Of a DNA stretch of 64,000 bases, positions 8,354-16,641 are shown piece by piece. Both the position numbers and the translations under genes were made by a program. Below the pieces are notes generated by a model. It ran no database searches, was not told the origin of the DNA, and worked only from the letters and a program-made list of their open reading frames with translations. This DNA is from Allobaileyella intestinalis (GTDB taxonomy: Bacteria; Bacillota; Clostridia; Peptostreptococcales; Anaerovoracaceae): assembly GCF_009695865.1 (NCBI RefSeq), contig NZ_VUNB01000001.1, forward strand, positions 62,001-126,000. The letters are read 5' to 3'. Positions within the stretch are counted from its first letter, which is position 1. The number at the start of each line of letters is the position of its first letter.

Positions 8354-8433
8354 GGATACGACAAACGGAACACATTAATGCAGGACAGTGCAGTCACATT
8401 ACAGCGACAGCATACGCTCTGCATTAACGGGGG

Positions 8434-8465
8434 TGGGCAGGACTGCATATAACACAGCCTGCCCA
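8434..8465 (+). terminator. Intergenic hairpin after the isomerase gene, possible attenuator
   Basis: An 8-bp stem (TGGGCAGG / CCTGCCCA) with a 16-base loop is followed by only a weak T-rich stretch (TTTCCTTATCC). It may act as a partial terminator or stabilise the 3' end of the isomerase message; the next gene begins 35 bases later with its own ribosome site. Confidence 0.45.
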
Positions 8466-8500
8466 TTTCCTTATCCTGTTTCCAGAGAAAGGAGACGATT

Positions 8501-10048
8501 ATGAGCTTTTACAAAAGCCATTATGATGTAGTCATAATCGGTGGCGCCCTGGCAGGAATGGCTACAGCTCTTGCCCTTCAGGACAACGGAGTGAAGGACA
8601 TCCTGATCCTGGAGAAACACAACCTTCCGGGAGGCCTGGCTACCGATTATGTCAGGAATGGAGTAGAGATAGAAGCTACCCTGCACGAGATGATGTCTAT
8701 CGGTACGAAAGAACACCGCCTGAAGGTGGGGAAGTTTTTCGATGATATGGGCATAGACATCGACTGGCTCCCGGTTCCAGAATGCTACAGGCTCGTTGTG
8801 CCTGGAGAGGACATAGACATCACACTCCATGAAGGATATGAGCGTATGGCGAGAGAGGTGGACGCCGCAGTTCCTGGTACTTATGAAAAAGTTCACGAGC
8901 TGATGCTCCTCTGCCGAAGGGTATACGACAGTATCAACGCTGTGGCAGGAGTCAGTATGAGCAAGCTGGAAATGCTGAAAAAGCATCCGGATCTGGTAAA
9001 AACCCTGGGTTACAGTGCTACAGAAGTAATAAAGACCTTCGGCCTTCCTCAGAAAGCTGTAGACATTCTTACAGCCTACTGGATATACGTGGGAAATCCT
9101 ATGGACACCCTTCCATTCACAATCTACGCTTTCCTCATGGCCGACTATTTTACCGGCTCCTATGTCTGCCGGGGGTTCAGCCACGAAATGTCACTTAAGA
9201 TGCAGAAAAAGGTGATGGACAACGGCGCCCAGTACGAGTATTGCCAGGAAGTGGAAAAGATCCTCGTAAAAAATGGAAAAGTATACGGTGTACGCACAAA
9301 GAGGGGCGACGAGATCCACTGCGACTACGTGGTCTCCGGAGCATACCCGAACAAGGTATACACCCAGATGATAGAACCCCTCAGTGAGGTGCCTGAAGGG
9401 GCCATCAAGATGATCAACGGCCGCCGCCTTTCTGTCTGCCCTGTATCAGTAATGATGATGATAGAGGGGGATCCGGAAGAAAACGGATTTTACAATTACT
9501 CCACCTTCTCCGGCGAAACCATGGATACAAACAAGATCTGGGAAAACTATTCCAATCTTGAGGAACCATATAACTACATTACTACGATCTGCCTTAATTA
9601 TGCCAACCCGGACAATATCCCTGAGGGATATACACAGGCTTCCATTACAGCACTGGTGCCTGTGTCAGCCTTCAAGGATGTGAAGAAAGAAGATTATCTT
9701 GACCTGAAACGCAGGCTTGCCAGCGAAATGATGGAACGGTATATCCAGGAAGTAAGTCATGTGGACTTCAGAGAAAGAATATCGGAAATCGAAATATCTA
9801 CTCCTATGACCATCTCTCATTACGTAGGCGCATGGAAGGGAAGTATTTACGGTTATTCTCATTCCATGGATGACCATGTTGTGGCAAGGCTTCAGATGGT
9901 CAATGAAGATAAGTTCATAGACGGGCTGGAGTTCGCCGGAGCCCACTCCATCGATGGAGATGGAATGGGACCTCAGATCACTAATGGCCGGGCAGCCGCG
10001 AAATTTGTGCTGGATGACATGGCCAGAGCTAAGGAGGGGCGGAAATGA
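8501..10048 (+). CDS. CrtI/phytoene-desaturase-like FAD oxidoreductase
   Basis: A 515-residue flavoprotein. The N-terminus has DVVIIGGALAGMATALAL at 8-25 and LILEKHNLPGGLATDY at about 36-51, the FAD-binding pattern of the phytoene desaturase/retinol saturase superfamily. The C-terminus has FAGAHSIDGDGMGPQITNG, the usual second FAD-contact segment. Family members add or remove hydrogen at, or isomerise, isolated or conjugated C=C bonds in lipid-like chains. There is no phytoene synthase or other carotenoid gene here, so carotenoid synthesis is unlikely. Placed after an acyl isomerase homologue and before a ferredoxin-type reductase, it is a candidate double-bond reductase or isomerase for acyl groups (inference). 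Good AAAGGAGA ribosome site; its end overlaps the next gene by four bases. Confidence 0.8.
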   Translation: MSFYKSHYDVVIIGGALAGMATALALQDNGVKDILILEKHNLPGGLATDYVRNGVEIEATLHEMMSIGTKEHRLKVGKFFDDMGIDIDWLPVPECYRLVVPGEDIDITLHEGYERMAREVDAAVPGTYEKVHELMLLCRRVYDSINAVAGVSMSKLEMLKKHPDLVKTLGYSATEVIKTFGLPQKAVDILTAYWIYVGNPMDTLPFTIYAFLMADYFTGSYVCRGFSHEMSLKMQKKVMDNGAQYEYCQEVEKILVKNGKVYGVRTKRGDEIHCDYVVSGAYPNKVYTQMIEPLSEVPEGAIKMINGRRLSVCPVSVMMMIEGDPEENGFYNYSTFSGETMDTNKIWENYSNLEEPYNYITTICLNYANPDNIPEGYTQASITALVPVSAFKDVKKEDYLDLKRRLASEMMERYIQEVSHVDFRERISEIEISTPMTISHYVGAWKGSIYGYSHSMDDHVVARLQMVNEDKFIDGLEFAGAHSIDGDGMGPQITNGRAAAKFVLDDMARAKEGRK

Positions 10049-11241
10049 GCAAGAGCATAAAAGTAAAGGGATTCTTTAAAGATGTTAAAGGCATCAACCG
10101 CATTGTGGGCCTGAGAGAAGGAAACAGGGTAAAAGCATCTGCAGAACCGGATCCAAAGGACTTTGTCACAGATATGGCTCATTTTCTCCATCCGGGATAC
10201 AGAGATGTGAAGGTGGTAAAGATCCGTTCCACTTCTCCTACATCACTGACCTTCCGGTTCCGTCCGGTAGAAGGTGAGATCCCTCTTTTCCAGAGCGGCC
10301 AGTACGTAAGTTTCAGGCTGAAGATCGGCGAAAGCATCCTGACCCGCCCGTACAGCATCTCCTCTGCGCCTTGTGACGCCAGGGGAAAAGACGGCTTTTT
10401 CGAAGTGACCATCAGGAGAAACGTTTCCTATCTGGTGCCGGATTACTTTTTCAATAACGTGAAAGAAGGAGACATCCTCAGCGCCGACCTGCCATTCGGG
10501 AGCTTCTATTGGGAGCCTCTGAGAGATACGAAAAACATCGTGGCTCTTGCGGGAGGTGCCGGCATCACTCCATTTTGTTCAATGGCAGGGGAAATCGCCA
10601 GAGGCAAGATGAAGGGCTGTAAGCTCACCATTCTCTACGGTTCTGCCAAGGAAAGTGACATCGTTCTAAAGGATGACCTGGAGGCCTTAGAGAAGGAATG
10701 CCCTGATATAAAAGTCGTGAACGTCATATCCGACGACCCCGGCTGGAAGGGGGAGAAGGGCTTCATCGGAGCAGATATTATCAAAAAATATGCTGGAGAT
10801 AATCCTACCTTCATGTTCTGCGGGCCTTACAAGATGTTTACATTTGTAGAGAAAGCCTTGAAAGAACTGGGAGTTCCTGCCAGGAGATTCCGCCACGATG
10901 TGGTTAACAATCCTTCTGATGCGAAAATGATTCCGGGATATCCTGCTGAAAACCAGTCAAAAGTTTTCAAGATTAAGGTTATGCGGGGTCTCCAGGAGGA
11001 TGTGATCGAAGCTAAGGGCAGCGAATCAGTGGCAGTTGCACTGGAGAGGTCCGCAATACTTATTGACACCCACTGCCGTAACGGAGAGTGCGGAATGTGC
11101 AGGAGCCAGCTGCTGTCTGGAGATATTTTTGTTTCGCCAATCGGAGACGGAAGGCGCATGATGGACAAGGAGATGGGGTGGTTCCACGCCTGCTCTTCAT
11201 GGCCCCTCAGCGATCTGACCATAAGAATTCCGATAATGTAG
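10045..11241 (+). CDS. FAD/NAD(P)H ferredoxin reductase fused to a plant-type 2Fe-2S domain
   Basis: A 398-residue electron-transfer protein. After about 50 variable residues comes a ferredoxin-NADP reductase core: RPYSIS (FAD contact), ALAGGAGITPFCSMA (NAD(P)-binding loop) and FMFCGPYKMF. The last 90 residues are a plant-type ferredoxin domain with cysteines in the pattern C-x4-C-x2-C (CRNGECGMC) and a last Cys in ACSSW. This is the layout of oxygenase reductases and similar one-protein electron chains that carry electrons from NAD(P)H through FAD to a 2Fe-2S centre. No oxygenase is present and the host looks anaerobic, so the likely acceptor is the flavoprotein encoded immediately upstream, with which it shares an ATGA overlap (translational coupling). 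Confidence 0.88.
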   Translation: MSKSIKVKGFFKDVKGINRIVGLREGNRVKASAEPDPKDFVTDMAHFLHPGYRDVKVVKIRSTSPTSLTFRFRPVEGEIPLFQSGQYVSFRLKIGESILTRPYSISSAPCDARGKDGFFEVTIRRNVSYLVPDYFFNNVKEGDILSADLPFGSFYWEPLRDTKNIVALAGGAGITPFCSMAGEIARGKMKGCKLTILYGSAKESDIVLKDDLEALEKECPDIKVVNVISDDPGWKGEKGFIGADIIKKYAGDNPTFMFCGPYKMFTFVEKALKELGVPARRFRHDVVNNPSDAKMIPGYPAENQSKVFKIKVMRGLQEDVIEAKGSESVAVALERSAILIDTHCRNGECGMCRSQLLSGDIFVSPIGDGRRMMDKEMGWFHACSSWPLSDLTIRIPIM

Positions 11242-11250
11242 GTGGACACC

Positions 11251-12690
11251 ATGAGAAAATTTACCGGATTTGGAGACCTTATAGGGTACTGGAACGAGAG
11301 AGATCCGGAAGGTACAGCCTTCATCATGAGTTCTGATGATTCAGAAGACAGCAAGGTATTAATCAGTTATAAAGAATTAAGGAGAGTTTTTGTTCGCCGG
11401 AGCAGGGAACTTTATACCCGGCGAATTGAAGACGAGGTTAAATGTGAAGTAATTCTGTGGGATGGCAGTTATGAATGCCTTACGGAGATCTTTGCAGCCG
11501 CTGCTGCCGGGATCAGATCCGTTCTGCTGAATTCCGTGGTTTCCCCTGAATTTCTGAAAGGGGTTTTGAACGGAGTGGATGCAGACTGTCTGTGGACCGG
11601 AAAAAGCCTGTTAAAGGCTGAAGAATTTGACGTTGCAGACGCAGGAGAATTTTCGGAAACCGGTGATTGTGCTGAGGGTTTTCATTGTGAAGAAGGAACA
11701 CCTGTTATTTTCTATACTTCGGGTACTACATCCAGTGGAAAAGCAGTGGCCCTTACAGATGAGTCTTTGATGGCCAGCGCATGGAATGGCGGTGAGATGC
11801 TTCCCCTTACCAGGACAGACCTGCTGCTCAGCATTCTTCCTGCAGATCATGTCTTCGGTTTTGTATGCGGTGTTCTGTGGCCCATGACTTTTGGTTGCCC
11901 CGTAGCACTGTGCAGAGGACAGCTGAAAATTTTCCAGGACTTCGAATACTTCCGGCCTACAGCCGTTTCCCTGGTACCATCCATGCTTTCTTTTTTCCTG
12001 AACCACAACGTTTTCAACAAGGAGCTAAAGCTTGTCCTTGTTGGCGCAGGCACCTGCAAAGAGGAATACATCCGGAAAGCCGTTGAAAAAGGAATAAGAG
12101 TCAGCTTCGGGTACGGTCTGACGGAGACAAGCTCTGGAGTGGCCATAAGCACAGGTGGTGATCCTTTCGCCATGGACATCTGTCCAGACGACACCATAAA
12201 GATCGCCGATGACGGAGAGATCCTGATAAAAGCCCCGTCCTGCATGATGAAGGGATATTACAAAGAGCCGGAAGAGACGGACAAGGTCCTGAAGGACGGG
12301 TTCCTTCACTCCGGTGACATGGGATATCTGGATGAGGACGGACGTCTTCACATCAGCGGGCGGAAGAAGGAAATGCTGGTGCTGGAAGACGGCACAAAGG
12401 TGTTTTTGCCTGAGTACGAGGAGAGACTGGCAGGGGCCCTTGGAAACTCTGACGTAGCAGTGGTTGCTGTAGATGACCGGCTGATGCTGGTATACCACCC
12501 TGAAGGCTCTGAAACTGAAAAGGCGACGGAGACTCTCATCGGGGAGATCATGGAGAGGATGGACCCTGTCATGAAGACCGTTCCACGAGGGCAGCGAATC
12601 AGCCGGGTGATACTGACTGACCGCGCCATTCCCCGGACTGCCACAGGCAAAATAAGACGGGAAAAGCTTCTAGAGGAGGTTGTGCTATGA
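11251..12690 (+). CDS. AMP-forming acyl-CoA/acyl-ACP synthetase (ANL superfamily)
   Basis: A 479-residue adenylate-forming enzyme. The phosphate-binding loop YTSGTTSSGK is at about 155-164, FGYGLTETSSG follows as the A5 motif, HSGDMGYLDEDG and ISGRKKEML mark the A7-A8 hinge, and PRTATGKIRR near the end carries the catalytic lysine. These enzymes activate a carboxylic acid as acyl-adenylate and transfer it to CoA or a phosphopantetheine arm. Because the next gene encodes an acyl carrier protein, I favour acyl-ACP ligase activity. Start at ATG 11251: AGGTGG ends five bases before it, whereas a GTG nine bases upstream would lie inside that ribosome site. Shorter than typical long-chain acyl-CoA synthetases. 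Confidence 0.85.
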   Translation: MRKFTGFGDLIGYWNERDPEGTAFIMSSDDSEDSKVLISYKELRRVFVRRSRELYTRRIEDEVKCEVILWDGSYECLTEIFAAAAAGIRSVLLNSVVSPEFLKGVLNGVDADCLWTGKSLLKAEEFDVADAGEFSETGDCAEGFHCEEGTPVIFYTSGTTSSGKAVALTDESLMASAWNGGEMLPLTRTDLLLSILPADHVFGFVCGVLWPMTFGCPVALCRGQLKIFQDFEYFRPTAVSLVPSMLSFFLNHNVFNKELKLVLVGAGTCKEEYIRKAVEKGIRVSFGYGLTETSSGVAISTGGDPFAMDICPDDTIKIADDGEILIKAPSCMMKGYYKEPEETDKVLKDGFLHSGDMGYLDEDGRLHISGRKKEMLVLEDGTKVFLPEYEERLAGALGNSDVAVVAVDDRLMLVYHPEGSETEKATETLIGEIMERMDPVMKTVPRGQRISRVILTDRAIPRTATGKIRREKLLEEVVL

Positions 12691-12932
12691 CGCATGAAGA
12701 GGTATTTCAATATCTGTTAAAAACCGTACATAACTGCATGCCGGATCTGGATGTAAGCAGGTTCGACCGGGACACCAGATTCGTGGATACGAATATCGAT
12801 TCCATGGGATTCATGCTGATCCTGAGCAAAATAGAAGGAAACACCGGAGTCCACGTTCCGGAAACGGAGTGGCCGGGGATCCAGACATTTGGTGAGGCGG
12901 CAGATGCCATAGCCAGGCACATGGAATCATGA
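12687..12932 (+). CDS. Acyl carrier protein
   Basis: An 81-residue acidic helical protein with the phosphopantetheine attachment motif NIDSMGF; Ser39 would carry the 4'-phosphopantetheine. The motif has Met where most ACPs have Leu, which is common in specialised carriers. It overlaps the ligase before it and the thioesterase after it by four bases each, so ligase, carrier and thioesterase are almost certainly made in step. It is not part of a visible fatty-acid synthase operon, which argues for a dedicated carrier that holds the acyl chain while the flavoproteins act on it (inference). Confidence 0.9.
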   Translation: MTHEEVFQYLLKTVHNCMPDLDVSRFDRDTRFVDTNIDSMGFMLILSKIEGNTGVHVPETEWPGIQTFGEAADAIARHMES

Positions 12933-13666
12933 GGACCGAAGCGGAGGTTCCTGGGGTTTTTATGGTGACCCACCAGGTGGACAGCACGGAGACCGACATG
13001 TTCTCCCGCATGAGACTTTCAGCTTTTTTCAGGCTCCTGCAAAAAGTTTCTGTTCTCCATTGTGAGGCTCTCGGAGCGGGCAGGGCAGTTACACTGGACC
13101 GGGGAATCCTCTGGGTGGTAACCATGCATCACGGTGAGTTTACCAGGATGCCTGACTACGAAGAAAAAGTGATCATCGAAACCTGGCCCGGCAAAACCAT
13201 GTATTCCCTTTTTCCAAGGTATTACCGAATGACGGACATGGGTGGCAGAGAGCTGGCCAAGGTAAGCTCAATCTGGACTCATGTGGATATGAAAACGAGA
13301 GAAGTAGTCCCTCCGGCAGAAAGCGGAATTTCAATAGACCAGGTAGTTACGGGCAAGGAGGTGCCCCTGCCTGCTGTGCCGGTATCCATCCCTCCAGAAA
13401 GTACGGTGATTTATAAAGTCCCGTACAGTAACATCGATTTGAACCAGCACATGAACAACAGCTGCTACTACGATCTTGCTGAAAATGAATTCCGGCCATC
13501 CAGGGAGGGAAGAGCTGTCAAAACCATTAATGCCATGTATTCGGGGGAGCTCCATCTCGACGATGATGTCAGAATTTCGGCAGGACACGAGGGCAACAGG
13601 TATTATATTTCAGGTGAAAAGGATAAAAGAATGTTTGCAATATCCATGGTTTACCATCAGGTGTGA
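12929..13666 (+). CDS. Acyl-ACP thioesterase
   Basis: A 245-residue double hot-dog protein of the acyl-ACP thioesterase family (FatA/FatB fold). The first hot-dog begins THQVDSTETDMFSRMRLSAF and includes RGILWVVTMHHGEFTRMP; the second contains the helix start NIDLNQHMNNSCYYDLAEN at about residue 168, with the Asn-His pair and a nearby acidic residue seen in the active site of bacterial family members. It would release a free fatty acid from the carrier. Last gene of the tight cluster; a dyad and a strong terminator follow directly. Confidence 0.88.
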   Translation: MRTEAEVPGVFMVTHQVDSTETDMFSRMRLSAFFRLLQKVSVLHCEALGAGRAVTLDRGILWVVTMHHGEFTRMPDYEEKVIIETWPGKTMYSLFPRYYRMTDMGGRELAKVSSIWTHVDMKTREVVPPAESGISIDQVVTGKEVPLPAVPVSIPPESTVIYKVPYSNIDLNQHMNNSCYYDLAENEFRPSREGRAVKTINAMYSGELHLDDDVRISAGHEGNRYYISGEKDKRMFAISMVYHQV

Positions 13667-13762
13667 GTGTTGATTTCGGGGGATCAACACAGAGTGCAGA
13701 TCAGAGTATTACTGTGGTGAGCCGCCATGCCAGAGAAATCAAACTGGTGTGGCGGCTTTTTA
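13667..13762 (+). terminator. Dyad and strong rho-independent terminator of the acyl cluster
   Basis: Two hairpins in series. The first (13667-13690) has 8-bp arms GTGTTGAT / ATCAACAC. The second (13720-13757) has a 14-bp stem beginning AGCCGCCA, with two wobble pairs, followed by TTTTTATT. The second is a textbook terminator and separates the cluster from the POT transporter. Confidence 0.88.
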
Positions 13763-13805
13763 TTCCAATAAATGAATAAATATATAGAAATTTAAAGACT
13801 TTTTA

Positions 13806-13833
13806 TTGACAATAATCAGACAAAGAGTAGAAT
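13806..13833 (+). promoter_or_regulatory. Promoter of the POT-family transporter
   Basis: TTGACA (13806-13811) and TAGAAT (13828-13833) are 16 bases apart. The transcript would have an unusually long leader of about 150 bases, in which I recognise no riboswitch class. Confidence 0.7.
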
Positions 13834-13987
13834 GTACTTGAGTCTAGACTTCGGTACAAAACAGTAAATCCCTTGAAGATAGTGTAATTGGGGGTTTTTT
13901 GATTGCTTTATTTACTTTAAGTGGTTTTAAGTGGTGAAAAAAGCAATGGTAAAGCAATGGTGATGATTTGTTCTTTAGGAGGAAAAA

Positions 13988-15373
13988 ATGCCTGAATCAA
14001 AAGGGAATATGAGGTTCCCCTTTGCCTTCTGGGTGTGCGGGTTTACCGAACTCTTTGAACGTCTGGCTTATTATCTGGGCCGCTCTCTGATACTGGTATT
14101 CGTTACAGCTACAGTGGCTTCCGGTGGTCTGGGCCTTTCAGACGTTACTGCAGCCAAGATGCAGTCAAACCTCACTGCATTTTCATATCTCGCTGCTCTT
14201 TTCGGCGGAGTTATAGTAGACAAGTGGATTGGCGCAAGGTATACCACACCGATTGGAATTTTTATAGTTGCAGTGGGTTACTATATCGGATCTCTGGCTC
14301 ATTCTGCTTCCATGATTTACGTAATGATCTTCTGCGTCTGCTTCGGTCTTGCTCTTGATAAAACCGGACCAATCATCGGAAGGAGCGTAACACCTGATAC
14401 CCTGAAGTCCGCATATTCTGTGAGATACTCACTGACCAATATCGGCGCATTTTTCGGGCCATTCCTTGTAGGTATTCTGTACACTAAGGTGTTTGCCCAC
14501 GGAACCGTGCAGGGATTCCGTCCATGTTTCAAGCTCGCCGCACTGGTTATGCTCATCGGATGCATATGGTTTACACTTGGAATGTTCCTGAAGGGTGGAG
14601 AGGTAGGAAAAAAACCATTCAAGGCAGAAAAAACAGAAGAAGAACTGGCCCGTGAGGCTGCCCAGAGAGCAGCAAACAAAGAGGTCAAACTCACACTAAA
14701 TACAAATGAGAAAAAGCGTATCCTGGCTATCATCCTGGTTTCCGCATTCCAGATTGTGTTCTGGCTTTTCTGGGACCTGGCATCCTTACCTGTGTACTAT
14801 TACTGGACGAAGAACATGACATGGAAAATCGGAAACTTCACTGTTCCAACCACATGGTTTGACGCTCTCAGCGCCCTGTACTGCGTAATCCTTGGACCTA
14901 TCACAGCTCTGCTCTGGCAGAGACTTGAAGCACGTCCCCAGGGAGACATGAGTATTTTCAAAAAACTATCCATCGCTCTGGCTCTTCTTGGATGCAGCTA
15001 TATCTACTTTGCAGTCATTGACACCGTGAGAGGCAGCAGCAAGCCAAGCTGCCTGTGGCTGGCTATTTTCCTGGTATTCCTTGAACTGGGAGAAATGTTC
15101 TTCTCGCCCCTGGGAAATGCATTCATCGCAGAGTACGCACCAAGCCGTCTGCTGGCCATCATGTTTGCCGTATGGAACCTGGGCATTTTCGCAGCAGGAA
15201 AACTCTATGCAAACGCCTATGCTTTCGCATTTGGAGGAAAGTTCACTTTCGCACATGCCTGCATTGGAGTCTCAATCCTGGCATTCGTCTGCACTATCAT
15301 ACTTCTGGCTCTCGACAAGCCGTTGAGATCACTGGTTGAGAAGAAAGAAGACCAGGCGGAGGCAGAGGCATAA
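13988..15373 (+). CDS. POT/PTR2-family proton-coupled transporter
   Basis: A 461-residue membrane protein of about twelve to fourteen helices. The family signature ExxER occurs in FTELFERLAYY at about residues 19-29, and the DKTGPIIGRS loop and FGPFLVG helix fit the major-facilitator core of peptide transporters. POT proteins bring in di- and tripeptides, and some carry other substrates, with protons. An AGGAGG site six bases before the ATG gives a firm start. It has its own promoter and terminator, so it is a neighbour of the acyl cluster rather than part of its operon; a peptide importer suits an amino-acid fermenter. Confidence 0.85.
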   Translation: MPESKGNMRFPFAFWVCGFTELFERLAYYLGRSLILVFVTATVASGGLGLSDVTAAKMQSNLTAFSYLAALFGGVIVDKWIGARYTTPIGIFIVAVGYYIGSLAHSASMIYVMIFCVCFGLALDKTGPIIGRSVTPDTLKSAYSVRYSLTNIGAFFGPFLVGILYTKVFAHGTVQGFRPCFKLAALVMLIGCIWFTLGMFLKGGEVGKKPFKAEKTEEELAREAAQRAANKEVKLTLNTNEKKRILAIILVSAFQIVFWLFWDLASLPVYYYWTKNMTWKIGNFTVPTTWFDALSALYCVILGPITALLWQRLEARPQGDMSIFKKLSIALALLGCSYIYFAVIDTVRGSSKPSCLWLAIFLVFLELGEMFFSPLGNAFIAEYAPSRLLAIMFAVWNLGIFAAGKLYANAYAFAFGGKFTFAHACIGVSILAFVCTIILLALDKPLRSLVEKKEDQAEAEA

Positions 15374-15440
15374 TTTAGAATATGGACTTATAATCAGAAA
15401 AGTTCGCCGAGTCCCATTGGCATTAGAAAAAATCTGAACA

Positions 15441-15476
15441 AACAAGGCCACCGCATTCATGGGAGGCCTTGTTTTT
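15441..15476 (+). terminator. Terminator of the POT transporter gene
   Basis: A 9-bp perfect stem (AACAAGGCC / GGCCTTGTT) with a 15-base loop runs into five T. Confidence 0.85.
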
Positions 15477-15753
15477 GTGTGGGATGCGCCTTATGGAGTG
15501 AATGCATCAAACCACCAATTTACCATTCGCCGAAACCTTCCATATTGCCATTTTCATATTATTTTTCTATGGCCAATATTCTAGCAAAATATCTCATGAC
15601 ATTACCTGATACTAACAAAATGAAACAATATAATTACGGCCGAGAAGGATGAAATTTCTACCGTTGTAATCCTGATTCAGCGATGATATAAATTTTTCAA
15701 TGATTGGACGATGAACGTAAACACCTTGAAATTGCTGAATAAGGAGTACTGTT
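15477..15753. other. AT-rich intergenic region
   Basis: About 280 bases before the nuclease-like gene. Apart from AAGGAG at 15741-15746, which serves the next start, I see no RNA gene, conserved frame or clear promoter pair. Confidence 0.4.
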
Positions 15754-16641
15754 ATGAGTTCTGTTATGGCATATTCGGCTGTTATGAATACGATGGTGGA
15801 TCGCAGGAAAATATATCTGAAATCTTTGATAATGGAAATGAACCGTTCTCTGGAAAATGCACCACCGGGAAAACTCAGAATCATTTTCAATCACAAAAAT
15901 TATCAATACTATCACAGACTATCACCATCAGACAAATCAGGGAAATACATCCCAGTATCTGATTTCCCGCTGGTGAAGGCCCTGGCGCAAAAGGAATTCG
16001 ACCAATGTGTGCTGAAGCTTGCATCGGAAGAGCTGAAGAAACTGGAAAATTTTTCCAAGCCTGATCCCGGGAACATATTTGCAAAAACTTACGAATCAAT
16101 GCCTGTAAAAATCCGTGAACTTCTGGATTTCACCATCGAGACTGACCAGGAGTTCATTTCCCGCTGGATCTCACAGCCTGTTAAAGGAAATGAATTCAGA
16201 AATGAAAATAAAAGGTATTTATCTTCTTCAGGTGTGAGTTACCGTTCAAAATCTGAGTGCCTGATGGCAGAGATTTTTGCTGCCCTGGGACTTCTGTTTT
16301 TTTACGAAAAAGAACTGATACTGGATACCCGAGATCCGGATAACCCGATTTATCCGGACTTCACAATCCTGGATGTTGTGAACAGGACCGAAATCTATTG
16401 GGAACACTTTGGCAAAATGGACGACTGGAGCTATAACGAAAAGGCTGTAAGAAAAATCATGGAATACCAGCGTAACGGAATAATGCTTGGGGAAAGGCTC
16501 ATTGTTACCTTCGAATCCAATGACAATCCCATAGATTTGGAGTTTGTAAGAAGGGTGGCTGAAAGAATTGCATGCGGCCTCTGGCATTCAGATTGCGGAG
16601 ATGGGCAGAGCCCTACAGGCCTTACAGCGGGAATTAAGTAA
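15754..16641 (+). CDS. PD-(D/E)XK nuclease-like protein of unknown function
   Basis: A 295-residue soluble protein. The C-terminal half has the order expected of a PD-(D/E)XK nuclease of the Mrr/TnsA-like kind: a helix glutamate in YRSKSECLMAE (about 166-176), a strand aspartate in YPDFTILD, then TEIYWEHFGKMDD with a Glu before the aromatic pair. YWEHFG followed by D and Y is typical of endonuclease-like domains that recognise ends or hairpins. The N-terminal half is helical and unassigned. AAGGAG seven bases before the ATG. The last seven codons and the stop lie inside the first of three 147-base repeats, so the repeat supplies the current C-terminus. Nuclease activity is a prediction. Confidence 0.65.
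   Translation: MSSVMAYSAVMNTMVDRRKIYLKSLIMEMNRSLENAPPGKLRIIFNHKNYQYYHRLSPSDKSGKYIPVSDFPLVKALAQKEFDQCVLKLASEELKKLENFSKPDPGNIFAKTYESMPVKIRELLDFTIETDQEFISRWISQPVKGNEFRNENKRYLSSSGVSYRSKSECLMAEIFAALGLLFFYEKELILDTRDPDNPIYPDFTILDVVNRTEIYWEHFGKMDDWSYNEKAVRKIMEYQRNGIMLGERLIVTFESNDNPIDLEFVRRVAERIACGLWHSDCGDGQSPTGLTAGIK

Noticed and set aside
8501..10048. Carotenoid biosynthesis gene
   Set aside because: The protein is CrtI-like, but there is no phytoene synthase or other isoprenoid gene and the neighbours act on acyl chains.
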